This document shows, one piece after another, positions 63,721-64,000 of a DNA stretch of 64,000 nt. The DNA comes from Ceraceosorus guamensis. Its lineage: Eukaryota; Basidiomycota; Exobasidiomycetes; Ceraceosorales; Ceraceosoraceae. The notes beneath the pieces are model-generated. The model ran no database searches. It was not told where the DNA came from and saw only the letters and a list, made by a program, of their open reading frames with translations. The position numbers were made by a program, and so were the translations under genes. The DNA lies in the NCBI RefSeq assembly GCF_003144195.1, contig NW_020290036.1:124001-188000 (forward strand), read 5' to 3'. Position 1 is the first letter of the stretch. The number at the start of each line of letters is the position of its first letter.

Positions 63721-64000
63721 CTCGGCGCGCAGTGGGGGATGCGCATGAGTCAGAGTGTGGCGCGCGCGGAGCATAAGGCATGGATTTAGGTACAGGACAG
63801 CGTCGCTTCTTTACACGGCGCCTCTGAGTTTGATTTGGTAGTAAGCTCCAAAGAAGAATTGTCATCACCTGTGGGAACCATGGGTACGTGTTAGTGGCTA
63901 CTCACAACTCCTCGTTGGCGTGGCTGAATTTGCGCTCACTGCTTCATCAAGAGTGATGACAATGTGGCTGCAGGGCCTGGAGGTTCTCTTTTAGAACAGC

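Larger units (their letters stand above)
60404..64000. other. Gene-free, repeat-rich end of the window
   Basis: About 3.6 kb without a supported gene. Base composition drops in GC after about 62 kb. It contains a 12-G run (61032-61043), an imperfect duplication (61681-61727 and 61960-62005), several copies of a palindromic AATGTCTGAGAGACATT-type word (62566-62660 and 63520-63720), and short coding-like stretches around 62850-63130 with no recognised family. This looks like decayed repetitive DNA. Confidence 0.5.

Noticed and set aside
63342-63746. Minus-strand frame with repeated LRHST/LTHS units
   Set aside because: It is simply the translation of the palindromic short-repeat array.

Overview
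This window is nuclear DNA of a filamentous or dimorphic fungus. The genes are eukaryotic single-copy types (PP2A catalytic subunit, poly(A) polymerase, NUP133, SF3B5, TRM61, a complex I subunit). They are split by short introns of about 60-120 bases with GTGAGT/GTAAGT donors. Coding DNA is GC-rich, and the long spacers carry recurrent TCACGA-type and TGCATGCA words. Protein style and these spacer words suggest a basidiomycete, most likely a smut-related lineage (Ustilaginomycotina). That placement is inference; no marker gene for taxonomy is present.

Layout. 0-5 kb: a small secreted protein (+), SF3B5 (-) and TRM61 (+); SF3B5 and TRM61 are transcribed divergently. 5-10.6 kb: two conserved or hypothetical proteins on the minus strand separated by a 2.2 kb spacer. 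12.9-18.1 kb: a large ankyrin/RCC1/BTB protein resembling IBtk. 18.4-22 kb: an NDUFB8-like complex I subunit (-) and PP2A catalytic subunit (+), divergent. 23.4-26.1 kb: a one-helix Lys/Glu-rich protein, a tentative small multi-exon gene, and a gene resembling APC15 on the other strand. 27.7-35.8 kb: an unknown disordered protein and NUP133. 36-43.4 kb: a CCDC47-like ER protein (-), a four-helix membrane protein (+) and a major royal jelly/Yellow-like secreted protein (-). 46.7-54.8 kb: a Gcn4-type bZIP factor, a TSPO/MBR protein, a CCDC124-like ribosome-associated protein and poly(A) polymerase. 58.3-60.4 kb: a disordered conserved fungal protein. 60.4-64 kb: no gene; lower GC, duplications and a palindromic short-repeat array.

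The genes do not form a pathway cluster; this is ordinary housekeeping gene order with long intergenic spacers (1-3.5 kb). The notable features are in gene structure: an initiation codon standing alone as a 3-base exon (SF3B5), a 5-base microexon (TSPO), a 14-base microexon (secreted protein), two GC-AG introns (royal jelly protein, poly(A) polymerase), and a bZIP gene whose long open frame has no early in-frame ATG. I did not find a convincing novel defence, mobile or biosynthetic system. The most unusual noncoding signals are the inverted-repeat spacer near 27.1 kb and the palindromic array near 63.6 kb. Exon boundaries were read by eye and checked for phase and reading-frame closure.
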